In this document: positions 55,096 through 64,000 of the stretch, piece after piece | Numbering within the stretch: position 1 is the stretch's first letter | Layout: each line of letters starts with the position of its first letter | Assembly (NCBI RefSeq): GCF_019145195.1 | Contig: NZ_JAHSTW010000005.1 | Span: 248,001-312,000 of the forward strand | Source: Pseudomonas siliginis | Lineage (GTDB): Bacteria > Pseudomonadota > Gammaproteobacteria > Pseudomonadales > Pseudomonadaceae | Direction of reading: 5' to 3' | DNA: 64,000 nt | Program-made: the position numbers and the translations under genes | The notes under the pieces: generated by a model | Database searches by the model: none | What the model saw: the letters and a program-made list of their open reading frames with translations, nothing else | What the model was told of the DNA's origin: nothing

Positions 55096-56400
55096 ATGCC
55101 TCTGACTCGCAAAGCCTACCGCGCCGCCATTCTGCACAGCATTGCCGACCCTGCCGAAGTCGGCATCGAAGCCTCCTATGAATATTTCGAGGACGGCCTG
55201 CTGGTGATCGACGATGGCAAGATCAGCGCCCTCGGCCACGCCAGCGAACTGCTGCCAACCCTGCCGGCAGATATCGAGATCAACCATTATCAGGATGCGC
55301 TGATCACACCGGGCTTTATCGACACACACATTCACCTGCCGCAAACCGGCATGGTCGGTTCCTATGGCGAGCAACTGCTCGACTGGCTGAACACCTACAC
55401 CTTCCCCTGCGAAAGCCAGTTTGGCGACAAGGCCCACGCCGACGAAGTGGCCGATATTTTCATCAAGGAACTGCTGCGCAACGGCACCACCACGGCGCTG
55501 GTGTTCGGCAGCGTGCACCCGCAATCGGTGAATTCGTTTTTCGAAGCGGCGGAAAAGCTTGATCTGCGCATGATCGCCGGCAAGGTAATGATGGACCGCA
55601 ACGCCCCGGACTATCTGGCCGATACCGCCGAATCCAGCTACGTCGACAGCAAGGCGCTGATCGAGCGCTGGCACGGCAAGGGTCGCTTGCACTATGCGGT
55701 GACGCCGCGCTTCGCCCCCACCAGCACCCCGGAACAACTGACCCTGGCCGGGCAATTGCTGACGGAATATCCGGATCTGTACATGCAGACCCACATCAGC
55801 GAAAACCTCAAGGAAATCGAGTGGGTCAAAGAGCTGTTCCCGGAGCGCAAGGGTTACCTCGACGTCTACGATCACTACCAGTTGCTTGGCGAACGCTCGG
55901 TATTCGCCCACGGCGTGCACCTGTGTGACGAAGAATGCGCGCGACTGGCGGAAACCGGCTCGGCAATCTCGTTCTGCCCGACCTCGAACCTGTTCCTCGG
56001 CAGCGGCCTGTTCAACCTGCCGATGGCGGAAAAGCACAAGCTCAATGTCGGCCTCGGCACCGACGTCGGCGGCGGTACCAGTTTCTCCCTGCTGCAGACG
56101 CTGAACGAAGCGTACAAAGTGATGCAACTGCAAGGCGCGCGGTTGAGCCCGTTCAAGTCGCTGTACCTGGCAACCCTCGGGGGTGCGCGGGCGCTGCGCC
56201 TGGAAGACAAGATCGGCAACCTGCAACCGGGCTCCGATGCCGACTTCCTGGTGCTGGATTACAACGCCACGCCGCTGCTGAGCTATCGCTTGAAGCAGTC
56301 CAATAACATTGCCGAGACGCTGTTTGTGTTGATGACCTTGGGCGATGACCGGACGGTGCAGCAGACTTACGCTGCGGGGACGCTGGTTCATCAGCGCTAA
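55096..56400 (+). CDS. guaD: Guanine deaminase
   Basis: A 434-residue amidohydrolase converting guanine to xanthine, which XdhAB then oxidises. Metal and active-site stretches are FIDTHIHLPQTG (His78, His80), QTHISENLKE, FAHGVHLCDEE and LGTDVGGGTSFS. It starts 13 bases after xdhC, so it is in the same operon. Length and motifs match the bacterial guanine deaminase family. Confidence 0.94.
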   Translation: MPLTRKAYRAAILHSIADPAEVGIEASYEYFEDGLLVIDDGKISALGHASELLPTLPADIEINHYQDALITPGFIDTHIHLPQTGMVGSYGEQLLDWLNTYTFPCESQFGDKAHADEVADIFIKELLRNGTTTALVFGSVHPQSVNSFFEAAEKLDLRMIAGKVMMDRNAPDYLADTAESSYVDSKALIERWHGKGRLHYAVTPRFAPTSTPEQLTLAGQLLTEYPDLYMQTHISENLKEIEWVKELFPERKGYLDVYDHYQLLGERSVFAHGVHLCDEECARLAETGSAISFCPTSNLFLGSGLFNLPMAEKHKLNVGLGTDVGGGTSFSLLQTLNEAYKVMQLQGARLSPFKSLYLATLGGARALRLEDKIGNLQPGSDADFLVLDYNATPLLSYRLKQSNNIAETLFVLMTLGDDRTVQQTYAAGTLVHQR

Positions 56401-56411
56401 CCTCTTCGCAC

Positions 56412-56515
56412 TGATCGTTCCCACGCTCTGCGTGGGAATGCAGCCCGTGACGCTCCGCGTCACTGGACGCGGAGCGTCCCTAGAGGCGTTCCCACGCAGA
56501 GCGTGGGAACGATCA
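56412..56515. repeat. 104-bp palindromic repeat (copy B)
   Basis: Outer arms TGATCGTTCCCACGCTC and GAGCGTGGGAACGATCA match copy A at 24041-24152; inner arms (GACGCTCCGCGTC / GACGCGGAGCGTC) are also shared. It lies 11 bases after guaD. Confidence 0.88.
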
Positions 56516-56563
56516 TCCCCGGTGGTGTTTACCACGGAGGATTTTTGTTGCCGGTCAGATTGT

Positions 56564-56630
56564 CTTCGCGAGCAGGCTCGCTCCCACCTTTGAAATGCAT
56601 TCCCCGGTGGGAGCGAGCCTGCTCGCGAAA
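56564..56630. repeat. REPIN-like inverted REP pair
   Basis: TTCGCGAGCAGGCTCGCTCC and its complement enclose about 20 bases, between copy B of the palindrome and the 3' end of the second GntR gene. Confidence 0.9.
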
Positions 56631-56649
56631 GCCGCGACTCGGTTTCAGA

Positions 56650-57414
56650 TCAGAGCTTGGCCGCTGGACGCCCCGGCTTCTTGGTCTGCAACAAATGCGA
56701 GAACACCGCATGCAGATCATCCGACGCGCCTTCCTCGTCGAGGTTGAGCTTGCTGTCGATGTGATCCATGTGATGCATCATCAGGTTCACCGCCAGTTCG
56801 CCGTCGCGCTTTTCGATGGCGTCGATCAGCTGCGTGTGTTCATCGTACGAGCAGTGCGAGCGGTTGCCGCTTTCATACTGGGCGATGATCAGCGAGGTCT
56901 GCGACACCAGGCTGCGCTGGAAGCTGATCAACGGAGCGTTCATCGCCGCTTCGGCAAGTTTCAAGTGGAATTCGCCCGACAGGCGGATACCAGCACCGCG
57001 ATCGCCACGGGAGAAGCTGTCGCGCTCGTCGTTGACCATCTGCCGCAATTCGGCGATCTGCTCGGCGGTGGCGTGTTGCACGGCCAGCTCTGTGATCGCG
57101 CGTTCGACCAGACGCCGGGCGAGGAACACTTGACGCGCTTCTTCAACACTCGGGCTGGCGACAACGGCGCCACGATTCGGCCGCAACAGCACCACGCCTT
57201 CATGGGCCAGACGCGACAGCGCGCGGCGAATGATGGTGCGGCTGACCCCGAAGATTTCCCCCAGCGCTTCTTCGCTCAACTTGGTGCCGGGCGCCAGGCG
57301 CTGTTCGAGGATGGCCTCGAAGATATGCGCGTAGACAATATCGTCCTGGGTTCCGCTGCGGCCGGCTTTGCCTGCTCGCGGTTGTTTCTTGAGGGGTTGC
57401 AACTGTTCGTTCAT
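56650..57414 (-). CDS. GntR-family regulator with FCD domain (guaD side)
   Basis: A 254-residue regulator. A basic N-terminal extension (about 1-25, QPLKKQPRAGKAGRSG) precedes the wHTH with VYAHIFEAILEQRLAPGTKLSEEAL and VSRTIIRRALSRLAHEGVVLL, then an FCD domain (about 95-235). ATG 57414 gives MNEQLQ; the frame continues upstream but only into the divergent intergenic region. It ends in KPGRPAAKL. It lies between guaD and the BenE-type permease, suggesting control of purine or permease genes. Confidence 0.9.
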   Translation of the reverse strand: MNEQLQPLKKQPRAGKAGRSGTQDDIVYAHIFEAILEQRLAPGTKLSEEALGEIFGVSRTIIRRALSRLAHEGVVLLRPNRGAVVASPSVEEARQVFLARRLVERAITELAVQHATAEQIAELRQMVNDERDSFSRGDRGAGIRLSGEFHLKLAEAAMNAPLISFQRSLVSQTSLIIAQYESGNRSHCSYDEHTQLIDAIEKRDGELAVNLMMHHMDHIDSKLNLDEEGASDDLHAVFSHLLQTKKPGRPAAKL

Positions 57415-57687
57415 GGGCACTCGAGTCGGGAAAACTGCGGCGAATAGACCGTGACTGTAATACGGCACAGTAGGTCGCTGGCAAGTATCGCGTAAAAAAC
57501 AGCGCGATTGTACACAATGAATGGTGGCAACACGACTGTACGGCTGTTTGCGCCTGCGGCTGTATTGCAACGGTTTGTCAGGTTTGAGTTTAGGCTTGAT
57601 CGCAGAATCCGCTGCATGACCGCAATCCTCCCACAGAGGTTCTGTGTTGTGGCGGACATCTCCATTGCTATAAGGAACACCGCCGTC
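57415..57687. promoter_or_regulatory. Divergent region with FCD-type operator
   Basis: ATTGTACACAAT (57507-57518) contains the TTGT-NN-ACAA dyad reported for FCD-type GntR regulators, between the divergent starts of the regulator (57414) and the permease (57688). No confident -10/-35 pair was identified. Confidence 0.55.
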
Positions 57688-58878
57688 ATGACCGACGCCA
57701 CCCACGCTCGCCTGCGCCCTCTGGCCGACACCTCGCCTTCCGCCATTGTCGCCGGTTTCATCGCGATGATGACCGGCTACACCAGTTCGCTGGTGCTGAT
57801 GTTCCAGGCCGGGCAAGCCGCCGGCCTGAGCAGCGGGCAGATTTCCTCGTGGATCTGGGCGATTTCTATCGGCATGGCGGTGTGTTCGATTGGCCTGTCG
57901 CTGCGCTATCGCACACCGATCACCATCGCCTGGTCGACACCCGGCGCGGCATTGCTGATCACCAGCCTGGGCGGCGTCAGTTACGGCGAGGCGATCGGCG
58001 CCTACATCACGTGCGCGGTACTGGTGACGATCTGCGGCCTGACCGGCAGCTTTGAACGGCTGGTGAAAAAGATCCCGGCCTCTCTGGCGGCGGCCTTACT
58101 GGCAGGGATCCTGTTCAAGATCGGCAGCGAAATCTTCGTCGCCGCGCAACACCGTACCGGTCTGGTGCTGGGGATGTTCTTCACTTATCTGCTGGTCAAG
58201 CGCCTGTCACCACGCTATGCGGTGCTCGCGGCGCTGCTGATCGGCACCGCGCTGTCGGGCTTCATGGGGCTGCTGGATTTCAGCGGCTTTCACCTGGAAG
58301 TGGCCACCCCGGTCTGGACCACGCCGCACTTCTCCCTGGCCGCTACCATCAGCATCGGCATTCCGCTGTTCGTGGTGGCGATGACCTCGCAGAACATGCC
58401 CGGCATCGCCGTGCTGCGCGCCGATGGCTACAACGTCCCGGCCTCGCCACTGATCACCACCACCGGCATCGCCTCACTGCTGCTGGCGCCGTTCGGCTCC
58501 CACGGCATCAACCTCGCAGCAATCAGCGCGGCAATCTGCACCGGGCCACACGCCCATGAAGATCGCAACAAGCGTTACACCGCAGCGGTCTGGTGCGGGG
58601 TGTTCTACGGGATTGCCGGGGTGTTCGGTGCCACGTTGGCGGCGTTGTTTGCCGCGTTGCCGAAAGAACTGGTGCTGTCGATTGCCGCGCTGGCGCTGTT
58701 CGGCTCGATCATCAATGGCTTGAGCATCGCCATGAGCGAGGTGAAGGAGCGTGAGGCGGCGTTGATCACGTTTATGGTCACGGCGTCGGGGCTGACGCTG
58801 TTTTCCATTGGTTCGGCGTTTTGGGGGATCGTGGCGGGGGTAGTGACGCTGGTGATTTTGAACTGGAACAAGCGTTGA
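57688..58878 (+). CDS. BenE-family membrane permease
   Basis: A 396-residue transporter with about 12 hydrophobic segments. AGFIAMMTGYTSSLVLMFQAGQAAG, TIAWSTPGAALL, VAMTSQNMPGIAVLRADGY and FGSHGINLAAISAAICTGP are typical of the BenE benzoate/H+ symporter family. No benzoate gene is near; context (guaD, xdh, GntR) hints at a purine or related substrate. ATG 57688 after AAGGAACACC is chosen; a longer frame to 57508 lies in the regulatory region. Confidence 0.87.
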   Translation: MTDATHARLRPLADTSPSAIVAGFIAMMTGYTSSLVLMFQAGQAAGLSSGQISSWIWAISIGMAVCSIGLSLRYRTPITIAWSTPGAALLITSLGGVSYGEAIGAYITCAVLVTICGLTGSFERLVKKIPASLAAALLAGILFKIGSEIFVAAQHRTGLVLGMFFTYLLVKRLSPRYAVLAALLIGTALSGFMGLLDFSGFHLEVATPVWTTPHFSLAATISIGIPLFVVAMTSQNMPGIAVLRADGYNVPASPLITTTGIASLLLAPFGSHGINLAAISAAICTGPHAHEDRNKRYTAAVWCGVFYGIAGVFGATLAALFAALPKELVLSIAALALFGSIINGLSIAMSEVKEREAALITFMVTASGLTLFSIGSAFWGIVAGVVTLVILNWNKR

Positions 58879-58890
58879 CGGTATAAAAGC

Positions 58891-58965
58891 TTCGCGAGCA
58901 GGCTCGCTCCCACAGGTAAGTCGAGTCGCTCAGGTGAATCGTGTGGGAGCGAGCCTGCTCGCGAA
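58891..58965. repeat. REPIN-like inverted REP pair
   Basis: TTCGCGAGCAGGCTCGCTCC and its complement enclose about 30 bases downstream of the permease gene. Confidence 0.92.
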
Positions 58966-59002
58966 TGCGTCCTGCAGGACGACAACCCTGGCAGGCAGGC
59001 AT

Positions 59003-59037
59003 AAAAAAAACGGCGACCCTCAGGTCGCCGTTTTTTT
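59003..59037. terminator. Bidirectional terminator between permease and yggL
   Basis: AAAAAAACGGCGACC and GGTCGCCGTTTTTTT pair perfectly around a 4-nt loop (CTCA), with A and T runs on both sides. Confidence 0.93.
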
Positions 59038-59042
59038 CAGTA

Positions 59043-59387
59043 TCACTTGGCCGCGTTGATCGGCTTTTCCGGATACCACACGTCCAGCAGCGGGCTGACT
59101 TCGTACTTGGTCAGCTCGGAGCGGTTTTTCAGCCAGGCTTCAACGGCAGCGCGCTGCTCTTCGTTGACCGAGCCACGCTTCTGCAGGCACACCAGACCGA
59201 AGTCGTCGCCGCCAACATAACCCAGACCGTTGGCTTCCATGGCTTCTTTGATGAATGCTTCGAGGAAAGCGTCAATGGCTTCTTCGGACAAGTCTTCTTT
59301 GAAGTCCAGGTTCAGTTCGAAACCCAGCTCTTGAAATTCATCAACGCACAGTTTTTTGCGCAGACGCTGGGAACGGTTAGTCGCCAT
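59043..59387 (-). CDS. yggL: YggL-family protein (DUF469)
   Basis: A 114-residue protein with RSQRLRKKLCVDEFQELGFE at the start, then FLEAFIKEAMEANGLGYVGGDDFG, the YggL/DUF469 pattern (50S-associated in other bacteria). Start ATG 59387 follows GAGGAT. The protein ends 5 bases from the shared terminator. Confidence 0.93.
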   Translation of the reverse strand: MATNRSQRLRKKLCVDEFQELGFELNLDFKEDLSEEAIDAFLEAFIKEAMEANGLGYVGGDDFGLVCLQKRGSVNEEQRAAVEAWLKNRSELTKYEVSPLLDVWYPEKPINAAK

Positions 59388-59621
59388 TGGAACAATCCTC
59401 TTAAGTAATAACGGCCGGCACTTTACCAGTTTAAGCCGGCGATTGCCCGACTCTCTGGTCGCTGCGGCCGACCGCCTGTAAAAAAATAAGCAATTGGCCG
59501 GGCCTGACACGGCACAAGCTGTTACAGCTTGGGGCATAATGCCGACACTTTCATGACCACTGAGGGCCTTTTCATCCATGTCCTCGTCTTTTTCCCCCTC
59601 TTTTGCAGGGTTTTATTGCAT
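59388..59621. promoter_or_regulatory. Divergent yggL/dacB intergenic region
   Basis: No gene is seen. CATAAT at 59535-59540 is a candidate -10 for dacB, but no matching -35 at 16-18 bp was found. It holds the leaders of yggL (minus) and dacB (plus). Confidence 0.4.
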
Positions 59622-61082
59622 ATGATCAAATCGTTGCGTCCACTGTTTCTCGCCGGCCTTCTTCTGCCTCTGGCCCTGCCTGTCTCCGCTGCCACCATCA
59701 ACACTTCCCTCACCCCGAACGTCGAAAAAGCCCTCAAGGCCAGCAAGCTGCAGCCCACTGCGCTGTCGCTGGTGATGGTGCCGCTCGACGGTCCGGGTAC
59801 GCCGACGGTGTTCAACGCCGACGTCTCGGTCAATCCGGCCTCGACGATGAAACTGGTCACCACCTACGCGGCGCTGGAAATGCTCGGCCCCAACCATCAG
59901 TGGAAAACCGAGTTCTACACCGATGGCACCCTGAGCGGCGGCATTCTCAACGGCAACCTTTACCTCAAGGGCGGCGGTGACCCGAAGCTGAACATGGAGA
60001 AACTCTGGCTGTTGATGCGCGACCTGCGCGCCAACGGCGTCACGCAGATCACCGGCGACCTGATCCTCGACCGCAACTTCTTCGTGCAGCCGCAATTGCC
60101 GGAATTCAACGATGACGGCAACGACGACAACAAGCCGTTCCTGGTCAAACCCGACTCATTGCTGGTCAACCTCAAGGCCCTGCGCTTTGTTGCGCGCAAT
60201 GACGGTGGCCGCGTACTGATTTCGGTTGAGCCGCCGATTGCCAGCATCCGCATCGAAAACACCGTCAAGGCGCTGCCGTCCAAGCAATGCACCGGCGGCG
60301 TGCGCTACAACCCGGTGCCGCAAGCCGATGGCAGCGTGACCGTAACCGTCGGCGGTCAGTTGGGCGAAGGCTGCAGCTCGCAGACTTACCTGTCGCTGCT
60401 CGACCACGCGACCTACACGGCTGGCGCCGTGCGGGCGATCTGGAAGGAACTGGGTGGCAGCATCCAGGGCAAGGATCGTCTGGCACCGACGCCGAGCAGC
60501 GCCAAACTGCTCGCCCGCGCGTACTCGCCGGATCTGGCCGAGATCATCCGCGACATAAATAAATACAGTAACAACACCATGGCCCAGCAGCTGTTCCTCA
60601 GCCTTGGCCAGCGTTTCCGCAACGATGCCGACGGTGACGACGCCCGGGCTGCGCAGCGCGTAGTGCGGCAGTGGCTGGCGAAGAAAGGCATCACCGCGCC
60701 GCATCTGGTGATGGAGAATGGCTCTGGTTTGTCGCGGGCCGAGCGGGTCAGCGCGCGTGAGATGGCCAACATGCTGCAGGCCGCCTGGCACAGCCCGTAC
60801 GCCGCCGAGTACATCAGCTCGCTGCCGATTGCCGGTACCGACGGCACCATGCGCAAACGTCTGAAAACCACGGCGATGCGCGGCGAAGCCCACGTCAAGA
60901 CCGGTACCCTGAACACCGTGCGCGCGATTGCCGGTTTCAGCCGTGATGTGAATGGCAATACCTGGGCGGTGGTGGCAATCCTCAACGACAAGGCCCCGTT
61001 CGGCGCCTCGTCGGTGCTCGATCAGGTGCTGCTGGATCTGTACAAACAGCCGAAACTGCCGCAGACCGCTTCGATGCTGTAA
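59622..61082 (+). CDS. dacB: D-alanyl-D-alanine carboxypeptidase/endopeptidase (PBP4)
   Basis: A 486-residue PBP4-type enzyme. Signal peptide about 1-24 (LFLAGLLLPLALPVSAA). Active-site motifs: STMK (Ser74, Lys77), SNN in YSNNTMAQQL, and KTG in VKTGTLNTVR. A long insert domain between the first two motifs is typical. It trims stem peptides in the periplasm. ATG 59622 is chosen over an earlier in-frame ATG at 59529, which would precede the signal peptide. Confidence 0.94.
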   Translation: MIKSLRPLFLAGLLLPLALPVSAATINTSLTPNVEKALKASKLQPTALSLVMVPLDGPGTPTVFNADVSVNPASTMKLVTTYAALEMLGPNHQWKTEFYTDGTLSGGILNGNLYLKGGGDPKLNMEKLWLLMRDLRANGVTQITGDLILDRNFFVQPQLPEFNDDGNDDNKPFLVKPDSLLVNLKALRFVARNDGGRVLISVEPPIASIRIENTVKALPSKQCTGGVRYNPVPQADGSVTVTVGGQLGEGCSSQTYLSLLDHATYTAGAVRAIWKELGGSIQGKDRLAPTPSSAKLLARAYSPDLAEIIRDINKYSNNTMAQQLFLSLGQRFRNDADGDDARAAQRVVRQWLAKKGITAPHLVMENGSGLSRAERVSAREMANMLQAAWHSPYAAEYISSLPIAGTDGTMRKRLKTTAMRGEAHVKTGTLNTVRAIAGFSRDVNGNTWAVVAILNDKAPFGASSVLDQVLLDLYKQPKLPQTASML

Positions 61083-61099
61083 GCGCGGCAGATTCATTT

Positions 61100-61189
61100 G
61101 TGGGAGCGAGCCTGCTCGCGAAGGCGTCGGTTTAGTCAGCATGTTCAGTGACTGTCACACCGCTTTCGCGAGCAGGCTCGCTCCCACAG
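61100..61189. repeat. REPIN-like element, opposite orientation
   Basis: GTGGGAGCGAGCCTGCTCGC at the left and TTCGCGAGCAGGCTCGCTCC at the right, about 45 bases apart, so the arms point outward compared with the other copies. It separates dacB from the diguanylate cyclase gene. Confidence 0.9.
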
Positions 61190-61241
61190 AAAATCAGCGC
61201 CAGGTCCCCTCTGCCCCACAGGTTCAGGTGTCAGGTTCGAA

Positions 61242-63632
61242 TCAGCTCATCTCCCGCTCAACCCGGTCCCGGCCATTCTGCTTCGCTGCATAAACCCCTG
61301 AGTCAGCACGCAGCAACAGCGCATCCGCGCCCTCGCCCGGGCGCCAACTGGCGATGCCGAAACTGGCGGTGACTACGCCGACCACGTCCACCGGCGCGCC
61401 GCGCAAACCTTCCCACAATTCCCTCGCCAGCATGTAGGCGTGTTCGCCGTCGATGTCCGGGCACAGCACCATGAACTCTTCGCCGCCCAGACGGCAGAAC
61501 ACGTCGGTGCGGCGCAAGCGATGGCCGATCCGTTCGCAAACTGCTTGCAGCACGCGGTCGCCGACGGCGTGGCCGAACTGATCGTTGATGCGTTTGAAGT
61601 GGTCGATGTCGAGCATGATCACCGACAACTCACCCCCGCCACGCTCGACCCGGGCCATTTCGGTGGTCAGGCGTTCCTGGAAATAGCGGCGGTTGTGAAT
61701 GCCGGTCAGCGAGTCGGTGATCGACAACGCGCGCAATTCTTCTTCCACGCGCTTGAGATCGGAGATATCCGAGATATAACCGTGCCACAGCACTCCGCCG
61801 CCCGGCAGCTCTTCCGGTGTCGCCTCGCCGCGCACCCAGCGCAGACCGCGCTCGGGCAGTTGCACGCGGTACTCCTCGCGCCAAGGACTGAGGTTTTCCG
61901 CCGATTCGCGGATCGAGCTGCGCACGCGAATCGCATCCTGCGGGTGGATACGACTGAAGATCGCCTCGGAGTCGAGCAGCAGCACATCCGGCTCCAGCTC
62001 GTAGATTTCGCGGATGCCATCGCTGGCGTAGATCACGCTGAAGCGTCCGTCGAATTCCATCTTGAATTGGTAGATGCCACCGGGAACATGGGCGCTGAGC
62101 TTCTTCAGCAATGTGTCGCGTGCTGCCAGCACCTCGTGCACGCGTTTGCGTTCGGTGATATCGATGCAGATCGCCAGATGACCGACCCACAGGCCTTGCT
62201 CGTCAAGCACCGGGGTGGCGAGCATGTTCACCGGCAGATGACTGCCATCGCTGCGCACCAGCGTCCATTCGCGTGCTTCATGACCGCCGACTTCGCCGCC
62301 CTCGACCAGCATCGCGTGGCAAGTCGGAATGTTTTTGCCGTAGCGCGCACTCAACTCGGCCGAACGCGCCGCCAGTTCCCGTGGCAAATGCAGGTTCTCC
62401 AGGGTCATGCGCCCGACCACTTCGGCGCTGCTGTAGCCGAGCATTTGCTCGGCGCCGGGATTGAACGTGTTGATCACCCCGCGCAGGTCGGTGGCAATGA
62501 TCGCGACCTGAGTGGCGGCATTCAGCACGCCGCGCAACTGACCATGGGTGCCGCGCAACTCCTGCTCGCGCTCATGCAGTTCCTGGGTGCGCACCTCGAC
62601 CAGGCGCACCGCGCGCTGACGCTGGCTGACCAGTACGTAAAGCAAGGCGCTGAGCAGTGCGCTGAGCAAGCCGCCCAGAATGATCACGCTGCCCACCGAC
62701 GAATGGTTGGCCTGCATGAAGGCGTAGCTTGGCAGGATATCGACCTGATAGTCGTGATCGGCCATGCGTAGCAAGCGCGTCGCCGCCAGATCGCCGGGCA
62801 CCGCTTCGTTGGTCGATTCGAACAGCGCCTCGTGCTGACCTTGGGTCGAAAGGTCGAGAATGCGCACCGACAGATAATCGTGCAGGGCATCGGGCAGTCC
62901 GTCGGCGAGCAACTGGCGCATGCTGATCACCGCCATCACATAGCCGAACGGCTGCGATTCTCCGGCGCGACTGACCGGCGCCAGCAGCAACACCCCACGC
63001 GCGTAGGACGGCTCAATCCCGACCAGATGCATCGGTTGCGACACCGCCATGCTGCCGAGCTGGTCGGCGCGTTGCAGGGTCTCGCGGCGCATGGGTTGGG
63101 CGAGCAAGTCATAACCCAGTGGTGGCGCCAATCGGCTTTGGGTCTGGGTGTACAGCACCGGCACGTATTCCTCGCGCGGCGCCGCCAGTTGCAGCTCGCC
63201 CTTGGCGTCCAGTTCGCGAATGGTGAAATTGCTCAGGCCCTCATCACGCACCTGCTGTTCGAACGCGGCCCGCTCGGCACCACTGACTCTCGGGGCATAG
63301 GTATAGGCTTGGGTGCGCAGCAATAAAGGGCGGGAGTAGCCGTCGAATTCGGCGCGGGACACAGATTCGGAGTTGGCGAAGAACCGCCGCAGACCATCGA
63401 GACGTTGCTCCTGATCCTGAAAACGTTCGGCGATGCGGCTGTAGCGTTCGTTGGCCAGCAGTTGGAAACGCTGACGCGATTGTTGCTGAAACTGGTTGAA
63501 GGTGCCCCATGCGAGCAGCCCGGTGAGAATCCCGCCGGCAAGCAACACCAGCAAAGCGACCAGCCAGGCTGAGACGTCTTCACTGATGAAACCGAGGATT
63601 TTCGGGCGCACGGGGTGCAACGGCATAAGCAC
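61242..63632 (-). CDS. CHASE-PAS-GGDEF diguanylate cyclase
   Basis: A 796-residue membrane sensor. One helix (about 22-45) precedes a CHASE-like periplasmic domain (about 50-310, with SAVSRAEFDGY- and LGSMAVSQPM-like blocks), then a second helix (about 315-345). Two PAS/PAC modules follow (about 370-500 and 510-625), then a GGDEF domain (about 630-796) with active-site GGEEF and an RxxD I-site (RRTD) five residues upstream. No EAL domain is present. It is expected to make c-di-GMP in response to an extracytoplasmic signal. GTG 63632 has GGAG at 6 bases; ATG 63626 is an alternative. Confidence 0.9.
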   Translation of the reverse strand: MLMPLHPVRPKILGFISEDVSAWLVALLVLLAGGILTGLLAWGTFNQFQQQSRQRFQLLANERYSRIAERFQDQEQRLDGLRRFFANSESVSRAEFDGYSRPLLLRTQAYTYAPRVSGAERAAFEQQVRDEGLSNFTIRELDAKGELQLAAPREEYVPVLYTQTQSRLAPPLGYDLLAQPMRRETLQRADQLGSMAVSQPMHLVGIEPSYARGVLLLAPVSRAGESQPFGYVMAVISMRQLLADGLPDALHDYLSVRILDLSTQGQHEALFESTNEAVPGDLAATRLLRMADHDYQVDILPSYAFMQANHSSVGSVIILGGLLSALLSALLYVLVSQRQRAVRLVEVRTQELHEREQELRGTHGQLRGVLNAATQVAIIATDLRGVINTFNPGAEQMLGYSSAEVVGRMTLENLHLPRELAARSAELSARYGKNIPTCHAMLVEGGEVGGHEAREWTLVRSDGSHLPVNMLATPVLDEQGLWVGHLAICIDITERKRVHEVLAARDTLLKKLSAHVPGGIYQFKMEFDGRFSVIYASDGIREIYELEPDVLLLDSEAIFSRIHPQDAIRVRSSIRESAENLSPWREEYRVQLPERGLRWVRGEATPEELPGGGVLWHGYISDISDLKRVEEELRALSITDSLTGIHNRRYFQERLTTEMARVERGGGELSVIMLDIDHFKRINDQFGHAVGDRVLQAVCERIGHRLRRTDVFCRLGGEEFMVLCPDIDGEHAYMLARELWEGLRGAPVDVVGVVTASFGIASWRPGEGADALLLRADSGVYAAKQNGRDRVEREMS

Positions 63633-63715
63633 GACTCACTCCGCCAGATTTGCGGGAAAACCCCATTGGCGGTGTGTGAGTTATAGCTATTAGCCACTAA
63701 TTTAGCTAGCACCGC

Positions 63716-63757
63716 TGGATCCACCGAGCCGTTAAAAATCAAGGCTCTGTGGATCCA
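63716..63757. repeat. Inverted repeat between cyclase and rlmKL
   Basis: TGGATCCACCGAGCC and GGCTCTGTGGATCCA pair with one mismatch around a 12-base AT-rich loop (GTTAAAAATCAA). No T run follows, so its role as terminator is uncertain. Confidence 0.65.
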
Positions 63758-63770
63758 ACCAGTTAAAGCG

Positions 63771-64000
63771 TCAACGAGCCGTGATTTTCCAGGCGCGGTG
63801 GATCTTGGTATTGCGGGCGAAATCCGGATCAATGGTCTGCGCACTGATTTCCTCGACCGCATAACGCTCGGCGAGGTTTTCCTCCAACTGGAACTTGCGG
63901 AAGTTGTTGGAGAAATACAGCACGCCACCCGGTGCCAGCCGCGCCATCGCCAAGTCGATCAACTGCACCTGATCGCGCTGCACATCGAAGATGCCTTCCA
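63771..64000 (-). CDS. rlmL: 23S rRNA methyltransferase RlmKL, 3' part (truncated by window)
   Basis: The frame runs off the right edge. The visible 76 residues include [27 protein letters not shown], then [14 protein letters not shown] and [14 protein letters not shown], the C-terminal end of the RlmK half of the bifunctional RlmKL enzyme, which methylates G2069 (m7G) and G2445 (m2G) of 23S rRNA. The C-terminal SNNFRKF block is typical. The rest lies outside. Confidence 0.9.
   Translation of the reverse strand, partial: EGIFDVQRDQVQLIDLAMARLAPGGVLYFSNNFRKFQLEENLAERYAVEEISAQTIDPDFARNTKIHRAWKITAR

Noticed and set aside
57508..57687. N-terminal extension of the BenE-type permease
   Set aside because: The added residues have no permease similarity and would cover the predicted operator; ATG 57688 has a ribosome site.

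Overview
The window looks like a chromosomal stretch of a fluorescent-group Pseudomonas. The evidence is gene order: two tandem cbb3 oxidase operons, then ccoGHIS, hemN, anr, apt, recR, ybaB, dnaX, ligA, zipA, smc, xdhABC and guaD. This is the order I recall for the corresponding PAO1 region, read backwards. Base composition is GC-rich, and many intergenic gaps hold REP/REPIN palindromes of the kind known from P. fluorescens. No species call is possible from this alone.

Positions 1-11455 carry a phage-derived contractile-tail locus: a tail assembly chaperone pair (E, E'), tape measure, and U, X, D, V, W, J, I and fibre proteins, followed by a Com-like zinc-finger regulator and a DNA cytosine methyltransferase. 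No sheath, tube, capsid, terminase, integrase, lysozyme or holin gene is visible. The left edge holds an unrelated DUF6124-type gene and a small unknown gene, and a 23-codon coupled remnant abuts the first tail gene. The left part of the tail locus therefore looks deleted or replaced. Two genes run against the tail operon: a small hydrophobic ORF and a lower-GC membrane-anchored protein between V and W. The latter is the best candidate here for an undescribed accessory function.

Positions 11670-31101 are the microaerobic respiration block. An alpha/beta hydrolase is followed by ccoN2O2Q2P2 and ccoN1O1Q1P1. Next come a Phd/PIN-type toxin-antitoxin pair and a secreted metallophosphoesterase. 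Then follow the oxidase assembly genes ccoG, ccoH, ccoI, ccoS and a SafE-like gene, then hemN, anr and apt. Anr/FNR-type boxes lie upstream of ccoN1 (16019-16032), ccoG (21883-21896) and hemN (27650-27663). The ccoN1 and hemN boxes sit about 42 bp upstream of plausible start points, so the oxygen sensor encoded at 29743 probably drives this block. No box is visible before ccoN2.

Positions 31212-49991 are mostly minus-strand housekeeping and conserved genes: acyl-CoA dehydrogenase, recR, an MDR-family oxidoreductase, ybaB, dnaX, an SF1-helicase-like protein, an unknown protein, the SRP RNA (ffs), a zinc metallopeptidase, ligA, zipA, smc and a GntR/FCD regulator. A periplasmic solute-binding protein gene diverges from dnaX.

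Positions 50260-58878 form a purine catabolism cluster: xdhA, xdhB, xdhC, guaD, a second GntR/FCD regulator and a BenE-family permease. The xdhA promoter carries two copies of a 14-bp dyad 23 bp apart, one overlapping the -35 box. The right end holds yggL, dacB (PBP4), a CHASE-PAS-GGDEF diguanylate cyclase and the 3' end of rlmKL.
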